NCBI RefSeq assembly: GCF_024666595.1
Contig: NZ_CP088296.1
Coordinates: 2,594,501 to 2,658,500, forward strand
Source of the DNA: Sphingomonas sp. J315
GTDB lineage: Bacteria; Pseudomonadota; Alphaproteobacteria; Sphingomonadales; Sphingomonadaceae
Direction: 5' to 3'
Length of the DNA: 64,000 nucleotides
Each line of letters begins with the position of its first letter. Within the stretch, counting starts at the first letter, position 1. This document shows positions 1 to 9,815 of this stretch, piece by piece. The position numbers and the translations under genes were made by a program. The notes under the pieces were generated by a model. That model had not been told where the DNA came from. It was given only the letters and a program-made list of their open reading frames with translations, and searched no databases.

Positions 1-1114
1 GTGGCTGTGCGGGATTGCCGCGCGCCGCCGGGAGCGGAAGATAGGGGGTCACGCCGCGCGTCTCGATCACGGTCTTGTTCGACTTGGCCAGCACCGCTTC
101 CATCGTCTCGTAATAGAGTCGACGGCGGGTAACCTCGGGGGCGAGCTTGTACTGCTCGTAAATCTTGTCGAACTCGGTCGCGGCACCCTGCGCGCCCGCG
201 AGCACCTGCTGGGCATAGGCGCGTGCCTGGTTGCGGTCGCCTTCTGCGGCTTGCTGCGCGGCAGTGACCTGCTTGAATGCCTCATCCACCGCAGCCGGGG
301 CCGAGGCGTTCTTGATCGAAACGCCGCGAACGCGGACGCCGGAATTATACTCGTCGAGGATCGTCTGCATCGTCTGCTGTACCCGCGCCTCGATCACCGT
401 GCGACCCGGACCGATCGCGTCGTTGAGCGTGACCCCGGCGACCGCCGCACGCATCGCGCTTTCCGCCGTCGCACGCACGGTCGTCGTGGGCTCGGCGATC
501 TGGAAGACGAAATCCTCCGGATTGGCGATGTCCCAGCGGACCGCATAGGCGAGGTCGACGATATTCTGATCCTGGGTCAGCATCAGATTCTCGCCGCTGC
601 CCTGCGGGAAATCCTCATTGGTGATCTTCTGGACATTGACCTTGTCGACCGTCGCGATGGGTGCGGGCAGGGTCATGGCAATGCCTGGCTCCATCGTGTG
701 GGAGTAGCGACCGAGCAACTTCACCACGCCGCGCTGTTCCGGGGTGATGACATGGACGCTGGTAAAGGCGATCCAGGCGAGCACGAGCAGCCCGATCGCG
801 ATCAGCACGACCGGCCGGCCGGGCATGCCGGTGGGCAGGCCACCACGGCCCCCGCCTCCGCCGCCGCCCTTGCGCGCGCGCTTCAGGAAATCGTCGAGGC
901 TGCTGACATTGGACTTGCCGCCACGCTTGCCCTCGGGCGGGAATGCCCAGGGATTGCGCGGCCCGCCGCCGTTACCGCCCGAGCCGGCATCGCCGCCCTT
1001 GCCGTCGTCGTCGCCGCTCCCGCCGCTGCCACCGCCCCACGGGCCCTTGTTCTCGTTCCACAGCACTCCGCCGACTCCGGCAGCGCGCGCGATCCAGCCT
1101 TTCAGTCTCGCCAT
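1..1114 (-). CDS. hflK: HflK, FtsH protease modulator (3' end cut by window edge)
   Basis: Band-7/SPFH protein that with HflC forms the membrane complex controlling FtsH proteolysis. The ATG at 1114 gives a Gly-rich cytoplasmic N-terminus (starting MARLKGWIAR), one membrane helix around residues 93-113, then a stomatin domain with the family phrase FTSVHVITPEQRGVVKLLGR. The reading frame stays open to base 1, so the C-terminus, and probably hflC behind it, lie outside the window. The gene is divergent from the Mrp ATPase with only about 75 bases between starts, so promoters probably overlap. The long Gly/Asp-rich N-terminal region is typical of alphaproteobacterial HflK. Confidence 0.93.
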   Translation of the reverse strand, partial: MARLKGWIARAAGVGGVLWNENKGPWGGGSGGSGDDDGKGGDAGSGGNGGGPRNPWAFPPEGKRGGKSNVSSLDDFLKRARKGGGGGGGRGGLPTGMPGRPVVLIAIGLLVLAWIAFTSVHVITPEQRGVVKLLGRYSHTMEPGIAMTLPAPIATVDKVNVQKITNEDFPQGSGENLMLTQDQNIVDLAYAVRWDIANPEDFVFQIAEPTTTVRATAESAMRAAVAGVTLNDAIGPGRTVIEARVQQTMQTILDEYNSGVRVRGVSIKNASAPAAVDEAFKQVTAAQQAAEGDRNQARAYAQQVLAGAQGAATEFDKIYEQYKLAPEVTRRRLYYETMEAVLAKSNKTVIETRGVTPYLPLPAARGNPAQP

Positions 1115-1188
1115 ACCGGTCTTTATAGGGACCGCGCGGCGGATTTACAGTGGCACTAGTCGAAAGCCGTCCTATGTCGCGCGGCATG

Positions 1189-2148
1189 ACCGATCAGACC
1201 GAACTTCAGGCCCTCCTCGCCCCCATCGCCGCTGGCCGCGCCACGGTGCGCGTCGAGGGGGCACGCGCCAGCATCATCCTCGACGTCACCGGGCTGCCAG
1301 ACGCGGCGCAGGATGCGCTGGAGGCCGATCTGCGCGCCGTTGCGATGGTGCCGGGGATCGACGAAGTGCGAATCGCCCGCACGGCGCAGCGCGTCAGTCG
1401 ACGCCTGATCGCGGTGGCGAGCGGCAAGGGCGGGGTGGGGAAATCCACCGTCTCGGCCAATCTCGCCATCGCGCTGGGACGTGCCGGGCGCAAGGTGGGG
1501 CTGGTCGATGCCGATATCTATGGCCCGTCCCAGCCCAAGCTGATGGGGGTCGAGGGTCGCAAGCCGGTCGCGCACGACAAGAAGCTGGTGCCGCTCGCGA
1601 CCGCGTTCGGCGTGCCGATGCTGTCGATGGGCGGGCTGGTCGAGGAGGGGCAGGCAATCGCGTGGCGCGGGCCGATGGCGGCGGGGGCGCTGACCCAGCT
1701 GGTCGATGCCAATTGGGGCGCGGCGGACACGTTGGTGCTCGATCTGCCTCCGGGCACCGGCGACGTGCAGCTGACGATGATCCAGAAGCATCGACCAGCG
1801 GGTGCGGTGATCGTCTCGACCCCACAGGATCTGGCGCTGATCGACGCGACCCGGGCGATCGACCTGTTCGCCAAGGCGGGCATCCCGGTGATCGGGATCG
1901 TCGAGAATATGGCGGGCTATGCCTGTCCGCATTGCGGCGAGGTATCGGACCCGTTCGGCAAGGGCGGGGCGGAGGCTGCGGCGGAACGGCTGGGCGTGCC
2001 GTTTCTGGGGCGCATCCCGCTCGATATCGCGATTCGCACCGCGTCCGACGCTGGCACCCCGCCGGCTGCGGGGAACGGGGTCGAGGGCGCGGCGTTTGCT
2101 GAGATGGCCGGGAAGGTGCTTTCCTGGCTGGAGACGCAGAAAGGCTGA
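1189..2148 (+). CDS. mrp: Mrp/ApbC-type Fe-S cluster carrier P-loop ATPase
   Basis: Cytosolic Mrp/NBP35-family ATPase, expected to bind and hand over Fe-S clusters. The deviant Walker A SGKGGVGKS lies at about residues 78-86, and the family CxxC pair (Cys246, Cys249 in ACPHCG) that holds the bridging cluster is present. The phrase LDLPPGTGDVQLTM is also diagnostic. The N-terminal domain before the P-loop is a reduced DUF59-like module. The start is uncertain: a GTG at 1150 and ATGs at 1174 and 1189 are all in frame and none has a strong ribosome site; 1189 matches the usual N-terminus best. The CoA-binding protein gene follows 3 bases after the stop. Confidence 0.92.
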   Translation, partial: TDQTELQALLAPIAAGRATVRVEGARASIILDVTGLPDAAQDALEADLRAVAMVPGIDEVRIARTAQRVSRRLIAVASGKGGVGKSTVSANLAIALGRAGRKVGLVDADIYGPSQPKLMGVEGRKPVAHDKKLVPLATAFGVPMLSMGGLVEEGQAIAWRGPMAAGALTQLVDANWGAADTLVLDLPPGTGDVQLTMIQKHRPAGAVIVSTPQDLALIDATRAIDLFAKAGIPVIGIVENMAGYACPHCGEVSDPFGKGGAEAAAERLGVPFLGRIPLDIAIRTASDAGTPPAAGNGVEGAAFAEMAGKVLSWLETQKG

Positions 2149-2151
2149 GCC

Positions 2152-2592
2152 ATGCCGCTGACCGATGATGCCGACATCAAGGCGCTGCTCGAAGGGGCGC
2201 GGACCATCGCACTGGTCGGGGCGAGCGACCGGCACGACCGGCCAAGCTTTCGGGTGATGGCGATGCTGCAGGAGCATGGCTATCGCGTCATTCCGGTCAA
2301 TCCGCAGATCACCGGTGAGCATCTTCATGGCGAGTTCGTGTTTCGCGAGCTCGCGCAAATCGGCGAGCCGATCGACATCGTCGATATCTTCCGCCGCCCG
2401 ATCGCGGCTGGCGAGGCGGTGGATGAGGCGATTGCGGTCGGGGCGAAGGCGGTGTGGATGCAGCTGGGCGTCATCAACGACGAGGCGGCAGCGCGGGCCG
2501 AGGCGGCGGGGCTGACGGTGGTGATGGACCGCTGTCCGGCGATCGACATCCCTCGGCTAGGCGTCTCCAAGATCGTTCAGGGCGCCGACTAG
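2152..2592 (+). CDS. CoA-binding domain protein (YccU-like)
   Basis: A 146-residue single-domain Rossmann protein of the CoA_binding_2/YccU family. The N-terminal phrase IALVGASDRHDRPSFRV and the later YRVIPVNPQ are the family's nucleotide-binding signatures, and WMQLGVINDEAA matches its C-terminal half. The physiological substrate of this family is not established. The gene begins 3 bases after mrp and is probably co-transcribed. Its last 36 bases overlap the convergent kynureninase-like gene. Confidence 0.88.
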   Translation: MPLTDDADIKALLEGARTIALVGASDRHDRPSFRVMAMLQEHGYRVIPVNPQITGEHLHGEFVFRELAQIGEPIDIVDIFRRPIAAGEAVDEAIAVGAKAVWMQLGVINDEAAARAEAAGLTVVMDRCPAIDIPRLGVSKIVQGAD

Positions 2593-3711
2593 CCGGTCGA
2601 CATCGCGCTCGTCGTGGTAGAGGCCGAAGCCGATCCGCAGCACATCGCCGCGCACATCGGTGACGATATCCTGCTCCATCAGCGCGGCTTTCCATGCTGC
2701 GGCTCGCGGCGAGCGGAAGGCGAGAAAACGCGCGCGCGGGTCAGTGCCGGGGTTGAGCAGCTCTGCATCGGCGAGCGGGGTGCCGTTCAGTCCGGCAAGA
2801 AGCTGTTCGCGGAGCGGGGCGACATGGGCGTTAATCGCGGCGGTGGTCAGCCCTTCCTCGCGCAGCATGTCGCGGACGGCGACCAGCCGGTAGAGGCCGC
2901 TGGGGTCGAAGGTCGATCCCATGAATCGCATCGCATCGGCGGCATAGCCGATTTGCCCGGGCGGCGGGGCTTCGAGGTCGGCGAATTCGGCATACCAGCC
3001 CGTAATCTCCGGCCGCGCGCCGAAGCTGGGCGGGCAGTGGAGAAAGGCGACGCCTTCGCCCGCCATGGCGTATTTATAGCCCCCGGCGACGTAGAAGATG
3101 CGGTCCGCGACCGCCGACAGGTTGTTCTCGATCGCCATGAAGCCGTGATAGCCGTCAACCACCACCCATGGGCCATCGGGGCGAGCGAGTGCGGCGAGAT
3201 CGGCGATGGCGTCGAACACCGCGCCGGTTTCGAACATCACCTGGCTGACGAAGATCAGGTCGTGGTCGCCGCTGTGGGCCGCCGCGACGAAACGCGCGTC
3301 GAAATCGGGACCGCGCTCGACGGTGTTGAGGGTGATCCGCCCGCTTTCGATCCAGCGTTGCGACTGGCGGCGAAAGCTGTGGAATTCGCCGTCGCTGGCG
3401 AGGACGCGGAGCGGGCGTTCGGCGCGGGCGGAGACGATGCGCAGGATCAGGTCGTGCGTGTTTCCGGCGAACACCACCGACGCCGGGTCGGGTAGCGCCA
3501 ACTCGGCGGCGACATGGGCCTGGGCTGCGGGCCAGATCTCGCCCATGACCCGGTCCCATTTGCGGTCGGCGAGGCGCGCCGCGTCCTGCCATGCGGCCTG
3601 ATGGCCGACGAAGGAGGCGTCGGGCCAAAGGTGGTGGCTGTGCGCGGCGAAGTGCAGCCGATCGGGGGCGGCGGCAATCGAACGCTGGAAGAGGTGTTTG
3701 TAGCTGGTCAC
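2557..3711 (-). CDS. kynU: Kynureninase-like PLP-dependent aminotransferase class V enzyme
   Basis: Fold-type I PLP enzyme of 384 residues. The cofactor region reads VVDGYHGFMA (Asp and His contacting PLP), followed by GGYKYAMAGEG with the probable Schiff-base Lys213. It starts at GTG 3711, overlapping the stop of kynA by four bases (GTGA), which suggests translational coupling. Position directly after tryptophan 2,3-dioxygenase argues for kynurenine hydrolysis to anthranilate and alanine. The protein is somewhat shorter than, and diverges from, classical KynU, so another kynurenine-metabolising class V enzyme is possible. The neighbourhood has no kynurenine formamidase; that step must be encoded elsewhere. 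Confidence 0.78.
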   Translation of the reverse strand: MTSYKHLFQRSIAAAPDRLHFAAHSHHLWPDASFVGHQAAWQDAARLADRKWDRVMGEIWPAAQAHVAAELALPDPASVVFAGNTHDLILRIVSARAERPLRVLASDGEFHSFRRQSQRWIESGRITLNTVERGPDFDARFVAAAHSGDHDLIFVSQVMFETGAVFDAIADLAALARPDGPWVVVDGYHGFMAIENNLSAVADRIFYVAGGYKYAMAGEGVAFLHCPPSFGARPEITGWYAEFADLEAPPPGQIGYAADAMRFMGSTFDPSGLYRLVAVRDMLREEGLTTAAINAHVAPLREQLLAGLNGTPLADAELLNPGTDPRARFLAFRSPRAAAWKAALMEQDIVTDVRGDVLRIGFGLYHDERDVDRLVGALNDLGDA

Positions 3712-4472
3712 AGCAGCGTCCGCAGCGACCAGAGTTCGGGAAAGGCGCGCTTGGTCAGCGTCGACTGAAGATAGGACGCGCCCGGCGTGCCGCCGGTGCC
3801 GGGCTTCATGCCGATGACGCGGGTGACGGTCAGCACATGCTTGTGCCGCCAGGTGGCGAGCGCGTCGTCGATGTCGACCAGCTTTTCGGCGAGCTGGTAC
3901 AGCTCCCAATTCGCGCCCGGTTCACGATAGACCTTCGCCCATGCCGCTTCGACTTGCGGATCGGCCTCATAGGGCTTGGCCCAGTCCCGGCTAAGCGCCG
4001 CTTCTGGCAGCTCGAACCCGGCACGGGCGAGCGCGGCGTTGGCTTCGTCCCACAAGCTCGGCTGTGCGCCATATAGTTCGGTCAACGGCCCCGGCACCCC
4101 GCCGCCGCGTACCCCCAGCAAGGTTTCGACCGCGCGGAACTGGTCCGACTGGAACCCGCTGCTCGACCCCAGGACATCGCGAAAGCGGGTGTAATCGCTC
4201 GGCGTCATCGTGGTGAGGATTTCCCAAGACAGCGTCATCACGGCCTGGATCCGGCTGACCCGTGCGAGGCCCTTATACGCTTCCACCAGTCGGTCGCCGC
4301 GAACGAGGTCGAGCGCGACCTCCAGCTCGGCGATCATCTGCTTGAGCCAGAGTTCCTTGGTCTGGTGGATGACGATGAACAGCAGCTCGTCATGCTCGTC
4401 CGAGATCGGATGCTGCGCGGTCAGCAGCTGGTCGAGCGCAAGGTAGCGCCCATAGGTCATCGGCTCGGTCAT
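3708..4472 (-). CDS. kynA: Tryptophan 2,3-dioxygenase
   Basis: Heme enzyme opening the indole ring of L-tryptophan to N-formylkynurenine, the first step of the kynurenine pathway. At 254 residues it is the usual bacterial length. Signature stretches are YLALDQLL, HDELLFIVIHQTKELWLKQ near the N-terminus, SSGFQSDQFR in the middle, and the C-terminal heme-side WRHKHV and GTGGTPGASYLQ. The start at 4472 is preceded by GGAGGGG seven bases upstream. It overlaps the downstream kynureninase-like gene by four bases. The upstream gap holds two inverted repeats that could be operator sites. Confidence 0.95.
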   Translation of the reverse strand: MTEPMTYGRYLALDQLLTAQHPISDEHDELLFIVIHQTKELWLKQMIAELEVALDLVRGDRLVEAYKGLARVSRIQAVMTLSWEILTTMTPSDYTRFRDVLGSSSGFQSDQFRAVETLLGVRGGGVPGPLTELYGAQPSLWDEANAALARAGFELPEAALSRDWAKPYEADPQVEAAWAKVYREPGANWELYQLAEKLVDIDDALATWRHKHVLTVTRVIGMKPGTGGTPGASYLQSTLTKRAFPELWSLRTLL

Positions 4473-4504
4473 GCCGCCGCCCCTCCGACGAAACTGACGA
4501 CAAT

Positions 4505-4540
4505 GCTGACAAAAAATGCGTGTGTGCGGGCAGTGTCAGC
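4505..4540. promoter_or_regulatory. Inverted repeat upstream of kynA
   Basis: GCTGACA (4505-4511) and TGTCAGC (4534-4540) form perfect 7-base arms separated by 22 bases, about 30 bases upstream of the kynA start. The position suits a regulator site over the kynA promoter. A role is inferred from position and symmetry only. Confidence 0.4.
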
Positions 4541-4562
4541 CGGGGCGGGGGTGGGGTTGGTC

Positions 4563-4592
4563 GCATGCGATACGGGTTAGCGCATCGCATGC
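4563..4592. promoter_or_regulatory. Inverted repeat between dapD stop and kynA
   Basis: GCATGCGAT (4563-4571) and ATCGCATGC (4584-4592) are perfect 9-base arms around a 12-base spacer. It lies 36 bases past the dapD stop and about 90 bases upstream of kynA. There is no T-tract, so an intrinsic terminator is unlikely; an operator for the kyn genes is a reasonable alternative. Confidence 0.4.
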
Positions 4593-4628
4593 CTTGTAGG
4601 AAAATCGTTTCTGCGCCCCGCGTGCCGC

Positions 4629-5428
<800 letters not shown>

Positions 5429-5432
<4 letters not shown>

Positions 5433-6094
5433 GATTGCTCCTGAATGGTTTCGAGCCAGTGGCAGATGTCGTGAGTGATGAAATCGATGAAGCTGCGGTC
5501 GGCGTCCGGCGCCTGTTCCGAGCCATTGTCGACCCAGACGGTGGTCATCCCGATCGCCTTGGCCGGGGCGAGGTTGCGCGCCATGTCCTCGACGAACAAT
5601 GCGCGCTTCGGCTCGATGCGGTACGCCTCGCACACGCTGGCATAGGCGTGCGGGTGCGGTTTGGGGTGGTAGCTGCTGGCGTGGACGTCGTGGATCGCTT
5701 CGAAATGCTCGCGGATGCCGAGCCGGTCGAGCACTTTTTCGGCATAAGGCGCGTCGGCATTGGTGAAGACCAGCTTGCGCCCCGGCAGCTTCGCAATCGC
5801 GGCGGCGAGCGGCGCGTTATGTTCGAGCACGTCCATCTCGATATCGTGGACATCGGCCAGATATTCATAGGGGTCGATGCCGTGGTCGGCCATCAGCCCG
5901 GCGAGCGTGGTACCGTGGCTGATGAAATAGTCCTTCTGCACGCGGTGCGCGGTTTCGGGATCGAGGTTCAGCAGCCGAGCGACATAGGCACCGATGCGCG
6001 CGTTCATCTGCGGGAACAGGTCGGCGCTGCCCGGATAGAGCGTGTTGTCCAGGTCGAACAACCAGGCGTCGATATGGGCGAGGTCGGGGTGCAT
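5429..6094 (-). CDS. HAD-superfamily pyrimidine 5'-nucleotidase-type hydrolase
   Basis: HAD phosphohydrolase of about 221 residues, of the pyrimidine 5'-nucleotidase (Sdt1-like) group. Motif I is [10 protein letters not shown] near the N-terminus, motif II is the Thr in KLVFTNA, and KPHPHAY with [10 protein letters not shown] gives the motif III/IV region. The start is taken at ATG 6094 ([11 protein letters not shown]), just before motif I and behind an AGGCGG; an upstream in-frame ATG at 6160 would add 22 residues with no family match. Coupled by ATGA overlap to dapD, a pairing seen in other alphaproteobacteria. The substrate is not evident from sequence. Confidence 0.85.
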
Positions 6095-6212
6095 GCCCGA
6101 CCGCCTGTAGGTTCGGTTCGGACGCCCCGCAAGGAGGTGAAACTTGGACGCGCGCGACAATGGCTTGTGAACTATAAGGGGTCATTCTGTCGGTCAGGAC
6201 AGGGAGAGTAAC

Positions 6213-8556
6213 ATGGCGCGTTCGATCGGGATTCGTATCCGGTTCAGCCTCTTGATCTCGACACCGGTGGTTCCGCTGCTTGCGGTCGCGTCGGGGCTGG
6301 CGGCGTGCAGCAGCGGCGGCGGCGGACCTAGCCCCGCTCCCCCGGTGACCACGCCCAGTCCGAGTCCGAGTCCGAGCCCCGCTCCCAGCCCAACCCCTAC
6401 TCCGACGCCGCCGGCCACCAATTTCGATACGAGCGAATATCGCGCGACCGGCGGTGCCGTTTCGATGAACGCGCTCGCCGCCTATAATGCCGGCGGTCGG
6501 GGCCAGGGCGTGAAGGTCGGCATCATCGATAGTGGAATCGACCTCGACAGCGCCGAATTTGGCGGTCGGATCGATCCGGCGTCACGCTCGACCGCAGGGT
6601 CGCCGAGCGCCGACGACGAAGACGGTCATGGCACGGCGGTGGCTTTCACCGCAGCGGGCCGACGCAATGGCGCGGGCACGCACGGAGTCGCCTTTGAGGC
6701 GACGGTGATCGCCCTGAGGGCGGACACGCCGGGAAGCTGTTCGACCACCAGCGGTGACGACGATGGTTGCAGCTTTTCAACCACCGCCATCGCCAGCGCG
6801 ATCGACGTCGCGACACAGAATGGCGCGCGGGTGATCAACATCTCGCTGGGCGGGGGAAGCGCCACCAACACCTTGAACCAGGCGATCAACCGGGCGACCC
6901 AGGCAGGGGTGATCATCGTGATCAGCTCGGGCAATGACGGTGCCGCGCAGCCCGATCCGTTCACTGCTCCTGCGACCAACGACGCGATCTCGCGCGGGCT
7001 GGTCATCATCGCCGGATCGGTCGGCGCGTCGGACCAGATGTCGAGCTTTTCGAACCGCGCTGGGACGAGCGCGAACTTCTATCTGTCGGCAGTGGGGGAG
7101 CAGGTCAGAGCTCCGGACAACAACAACACGCCCTTTCTGTGGTCGGGGACGTCGTTCTCCGCACCGCAAATCTCGGGCGCTGTCGCGTTGCTCGCATCGG
7201 CCTTCCCGAACCTGACCGGAGCCGAGATCGTCGCGTTGCTCTATGCCTCGGCGCGCGACGCGGGGGCGCCGGGTCCGGACGCGGTCTACGGGCGCGGGGT
7301 GATGGATTTGACCCGTGCGTTCCAGCCGATCGGGGCGTTGTCGCTTGCCGGATCGCGCGCGCCCGCGTCGGAAGGCGCGAATGCGGCACTGTCGGCGGCA
7401 ATGGGTGACGCCGCCACCGCCAGCCTCGGCGCGATCGTGCTCGACGGATTCGACCGCGCCTATGCGCTCGATCTTGCCCGCACGATCCAGCGCAGCGGTC
7501 CGGCCCGCCGGCTGGACGGTGCATTGCGCGCACGCCACCGCAGTCTGTCTGTCGGGGTCAAGGACATGGCGGTAGCGGTCACGATCGTGCCGGGGCCGGG
7601 CGAGACGCGGATCGACCGGATGTCGATCGGTCGCCACGACGCGGAGCGCGCGCGCGCGATCGCCGGCAGCGTCACGGGCCGGCTGGGCGCGCGGACCTCA
7701 TTCGCGATCGGGGCGTCGGAGCGCGGCAATGCGCTGGCCGCGCGCGTCGGCGGCACGATCCGCTCCGGCCCGGCATTTCTCGTGGCACCGGAATCGGGCG
7801 GTGCGGGATTTGTGAGCGACGTGCACGGCGCGGTGGCGCTGCGCCACATGGTCGGCAGTTTCGGCGTGACGGCAAGCGCGGAGAGCGGCGCGGCGATCAG
7901 TCGATCCTATGAAGCGCCGCTGCTCGCCCGGTTCGGGCGCGAGCGTCGCCTAGGCTATGGTCAATGGGCATTGGCGGTCGACCGGACGCTGGGTCCGGTG
8001 ACGCTTCAGGCGGGGGCGACCCTGTTGGTGGAAGCGGACACGGTGCTGGGTGCGCGTTTCGGCGGCGCGCTGGGTGCGGCGCGGGCGCGATCGACCTTCC
8101 TCGACGGCGGCGCGCAGTGGGATCTGGGTGGTGGCTGGCAACTCGGTGGCACCGCACGGCTTGGCTGGACCCACGCCCGTCTGCGCGGCGGGGTGGAGGG
8201 GAGCGGGCTGCTGCGTACCAGCGCCTATTCGGTCGATCTGGTGAAGCGCGGGATATTCGACCGGTGGGACCACGCAGGGTTGCGGATTACACAGCCGCTG
8301 CGTGTCGCCACCGGCGGGCTCGATCTGCTGCTGCCCAGCAGCTACACCTATGACGGCGAGCAGGTCGACGGATGGAGCGCGCAGCGGCTGAACCTTGCCC
8401 CCACCGGGCGGGGAGGTCGACGTCGAATTCGCCTATGGCCGGACGCTGCGGTTCGGCGATGTCAGCGCGAACCTGTTCTATCGCCGCGACCCCGGCAATT
8501 TCGCCGTGTTGCCCGACGATCTGGGCGTCGCGATGCGCTTTACCCTTGGGTTCTAG
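6213..8556 (+). CDS. S8 subtilisin-type serine protease autotransporter (frame disrupted near C-terminus)
   Basis: Secreted subtilase with a C-terminal autotransporter barrel. The N-terminus has a signal peptide with a lipobox-like LAAC, followed by a Pro/Ser linker built of near-identical codon repeats (about 6350-6415). The catalytic triad is visible: Asp106 in IIDSGID, His139 in DGHGTAV and Ser314 in GTSFSAP. From about residue 400 the sequence is barrel-like. At the G run 8410-8413 the frame appears to carry one extra G. Reading past it restores EVDVEFAYG through to a final MRFTLGF and TAG at 8554-8556, the aromatic C-terminal ending expected of autotransporters. Without that correction the frame runs on to 8621, into the next gene. 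Confidence 0.85.
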
Positions 8557-8580
8557 CTTCGCGCACCTATCTGGGCGTGT

Positions 8581-9576
8581 ATGACCGCTTATTCGTTGCT
8601 CGACCTCGTCCCGATCCTTGAGGGCGGGTCGGCAAGCCAGTCCTTCGCCAGCGCCGCGGATCTCGCACGCCATGCCGAAGCCGAGGGTTACTCTCGCTAC
8701 TGGGTGGCGGAGCATCATGGCATGGCGGGGATCGCGAGTGCGGCGACGGCGGTGGTGATCGCGCATGTCGGCGCGGCAACCTCGACGATCCGCGTCGGCG
8801 CGGGTGGGATCATGCTGCCCAACCATGCGCCTTTGGTGATCGCCGAACAGTTCGGCACGCTCGACGCGCTGTTTCCGGGGCGGATCGACCTGGGGCTGGG
8901 GCGTGCGCCGGGGAGCGATATGACCGTGGCGCGGGCGCTGCGGCGGACGCTGGAGAGCAGCCCGGACGGGTTCCCGCGCGACGTGATGGAGCTGCAAAGC
9001 TATTTCGCCGATGACGGGCAGACCGGTATCCGCGCGGTGCCGGGCGGGGGCGCGAAGCCGCAGCTGTGGATTTTGGGGTCGAGCCTCTATGGCGCCCAGC
9101 TCGCTGCGGCACTGGGGTTGCCCTATGCATTCGCCTCGCACTTCGCGCCAAGCGCGCTCGACGAGGCGCTGGATGTCTATCGCCGTCAGTTCCGCCCCTC
9201 GGCGGTACTCGACAAGCCCTATGCGATGGCCGGGTTCAACGTGTTCGCGGCGGATGATGATGCGGAAGCAAAATTGCTCGCCAGTTCGATGCAGCAGGCG
9301 TTCGTCGCGCTGCGGTCCACCGGGACCGGCGTGCCACTGCCGCCGCCGGTGGCGGGCTATCGCGAAGGTCTGCCGCCCCAGGCACGGGCGATGCTTGACC
9401 ATGTCCTTGAATGCACCGCGATCGGCGGTCCGGAGGCGATCCGCGCGGGGTTGAAGAGCTTTATCGCGCGGACCGGGGTGGAAGAGGTGATGCTGACCAG
9501 CTCCATCTTCGATCCCGAAGCGCGCAAGAAGAGCCTGTCGATCGCCGCCGCCGCGATGCGCCATCTGGACGCCTGA
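8581..9576 (+). CDS. Luciferase-like (LLM class) flavin-dependent monooxygenase
   Basis: Class C flavin monooxygenase of 331 residues, bacterial-luciferase fold. Family phrases are [57 protein letters not shown] and WILGSS. These match the MsnO8/YhbW-like group of NADH:flavin oxidoreductases of unknown substrate. The ATG at 8581 lies 24 bases after the corrected stop of the protease gene, with no convincing Shine-Dalgarno, so it may depend on upstream translation. Confidence 0.9.
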   Translation: MTAYSLLDLVPILEGGSASQSFASAADLARHAEAEGYSRYWVAEHHGMAGIASAATAVVIAHVGAATSTIRVGAGGIMLPNHAPLVIAEQFGTLDALFPGRIDLGLGRAPGSDMTVARALRRTLESSPDGFPRDVMELQSYFADDGQTGIRAVPGGGAKPQLWILGSSLYGAQLAAALGLPYAFASHFAPSALDEALDVYRRQFRPSAVLDKPYAMAGFNVFAADDDAEAKLLASSMQQAFVALRSTGTGVPLPPPVAGYREGLPPQARAMLDHVLECTAIGGPEAIRAGLKSFIARTGVEEVMLTSSIFDPEARKKSLSIAAAAMRHLDA

Positions 9577-9635
9577 ATCCCGCCTGAATTGGCCGCCACG
9601 AGTGGATCGACAGGGGCCGGAACAGGAGACTGACG

Positions 9636-9815
9636 ATGAATGCGTCAACCCCGTCCGCGCGTCCCGGCGTCCGGTGCCATCTCGGCATCCACCGCCCGCG
9701 CCGCCGCGACCGTCCCGGCCGGGGCGAGTTCGAAACCCAGTGCCGAGATTGCGGCTGCGATCTGGTGTTGAGCCCGGTGACGGGGCGGTGGCGGTTCGTT
9801 GGCGTAATGGGTTAA
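9636..9815 (+). CDS. Small Cys/His-rich putative zinc-ribbon protein
   Basis: A 59-codon gene with a good ribosome site (AGGAGA at 9623-9628) seven bases before the ATG. The product is Arg-rich and has CHLGIH near the N-terminus and CRDCGC in the second half, a plausible four-ligand zinc ribbon. It ends WRFVGVMG. The last four bases overlap the convergent histidine kinase gene. I do not recognise a named family, but the layout (C-H-L-x-H, then CxxCG) is shared with the larger protein at 32226-32588, which supports it being real. Function unknown. Confidence 0.6.
   Translation: MNASTPSARPGVRCHLGIHRPRRRDRPGRGEFETQCRDCGCDLVLSPVTGRWRFVGVMG

Noticed and set aside
6350..6415. Repeated CCGAGT-type codons suggesting a tandem repeat or slippage locus
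   Set aside because: They encode a Pro/Ser linker in the autotransporter; ordinary for this protein class.
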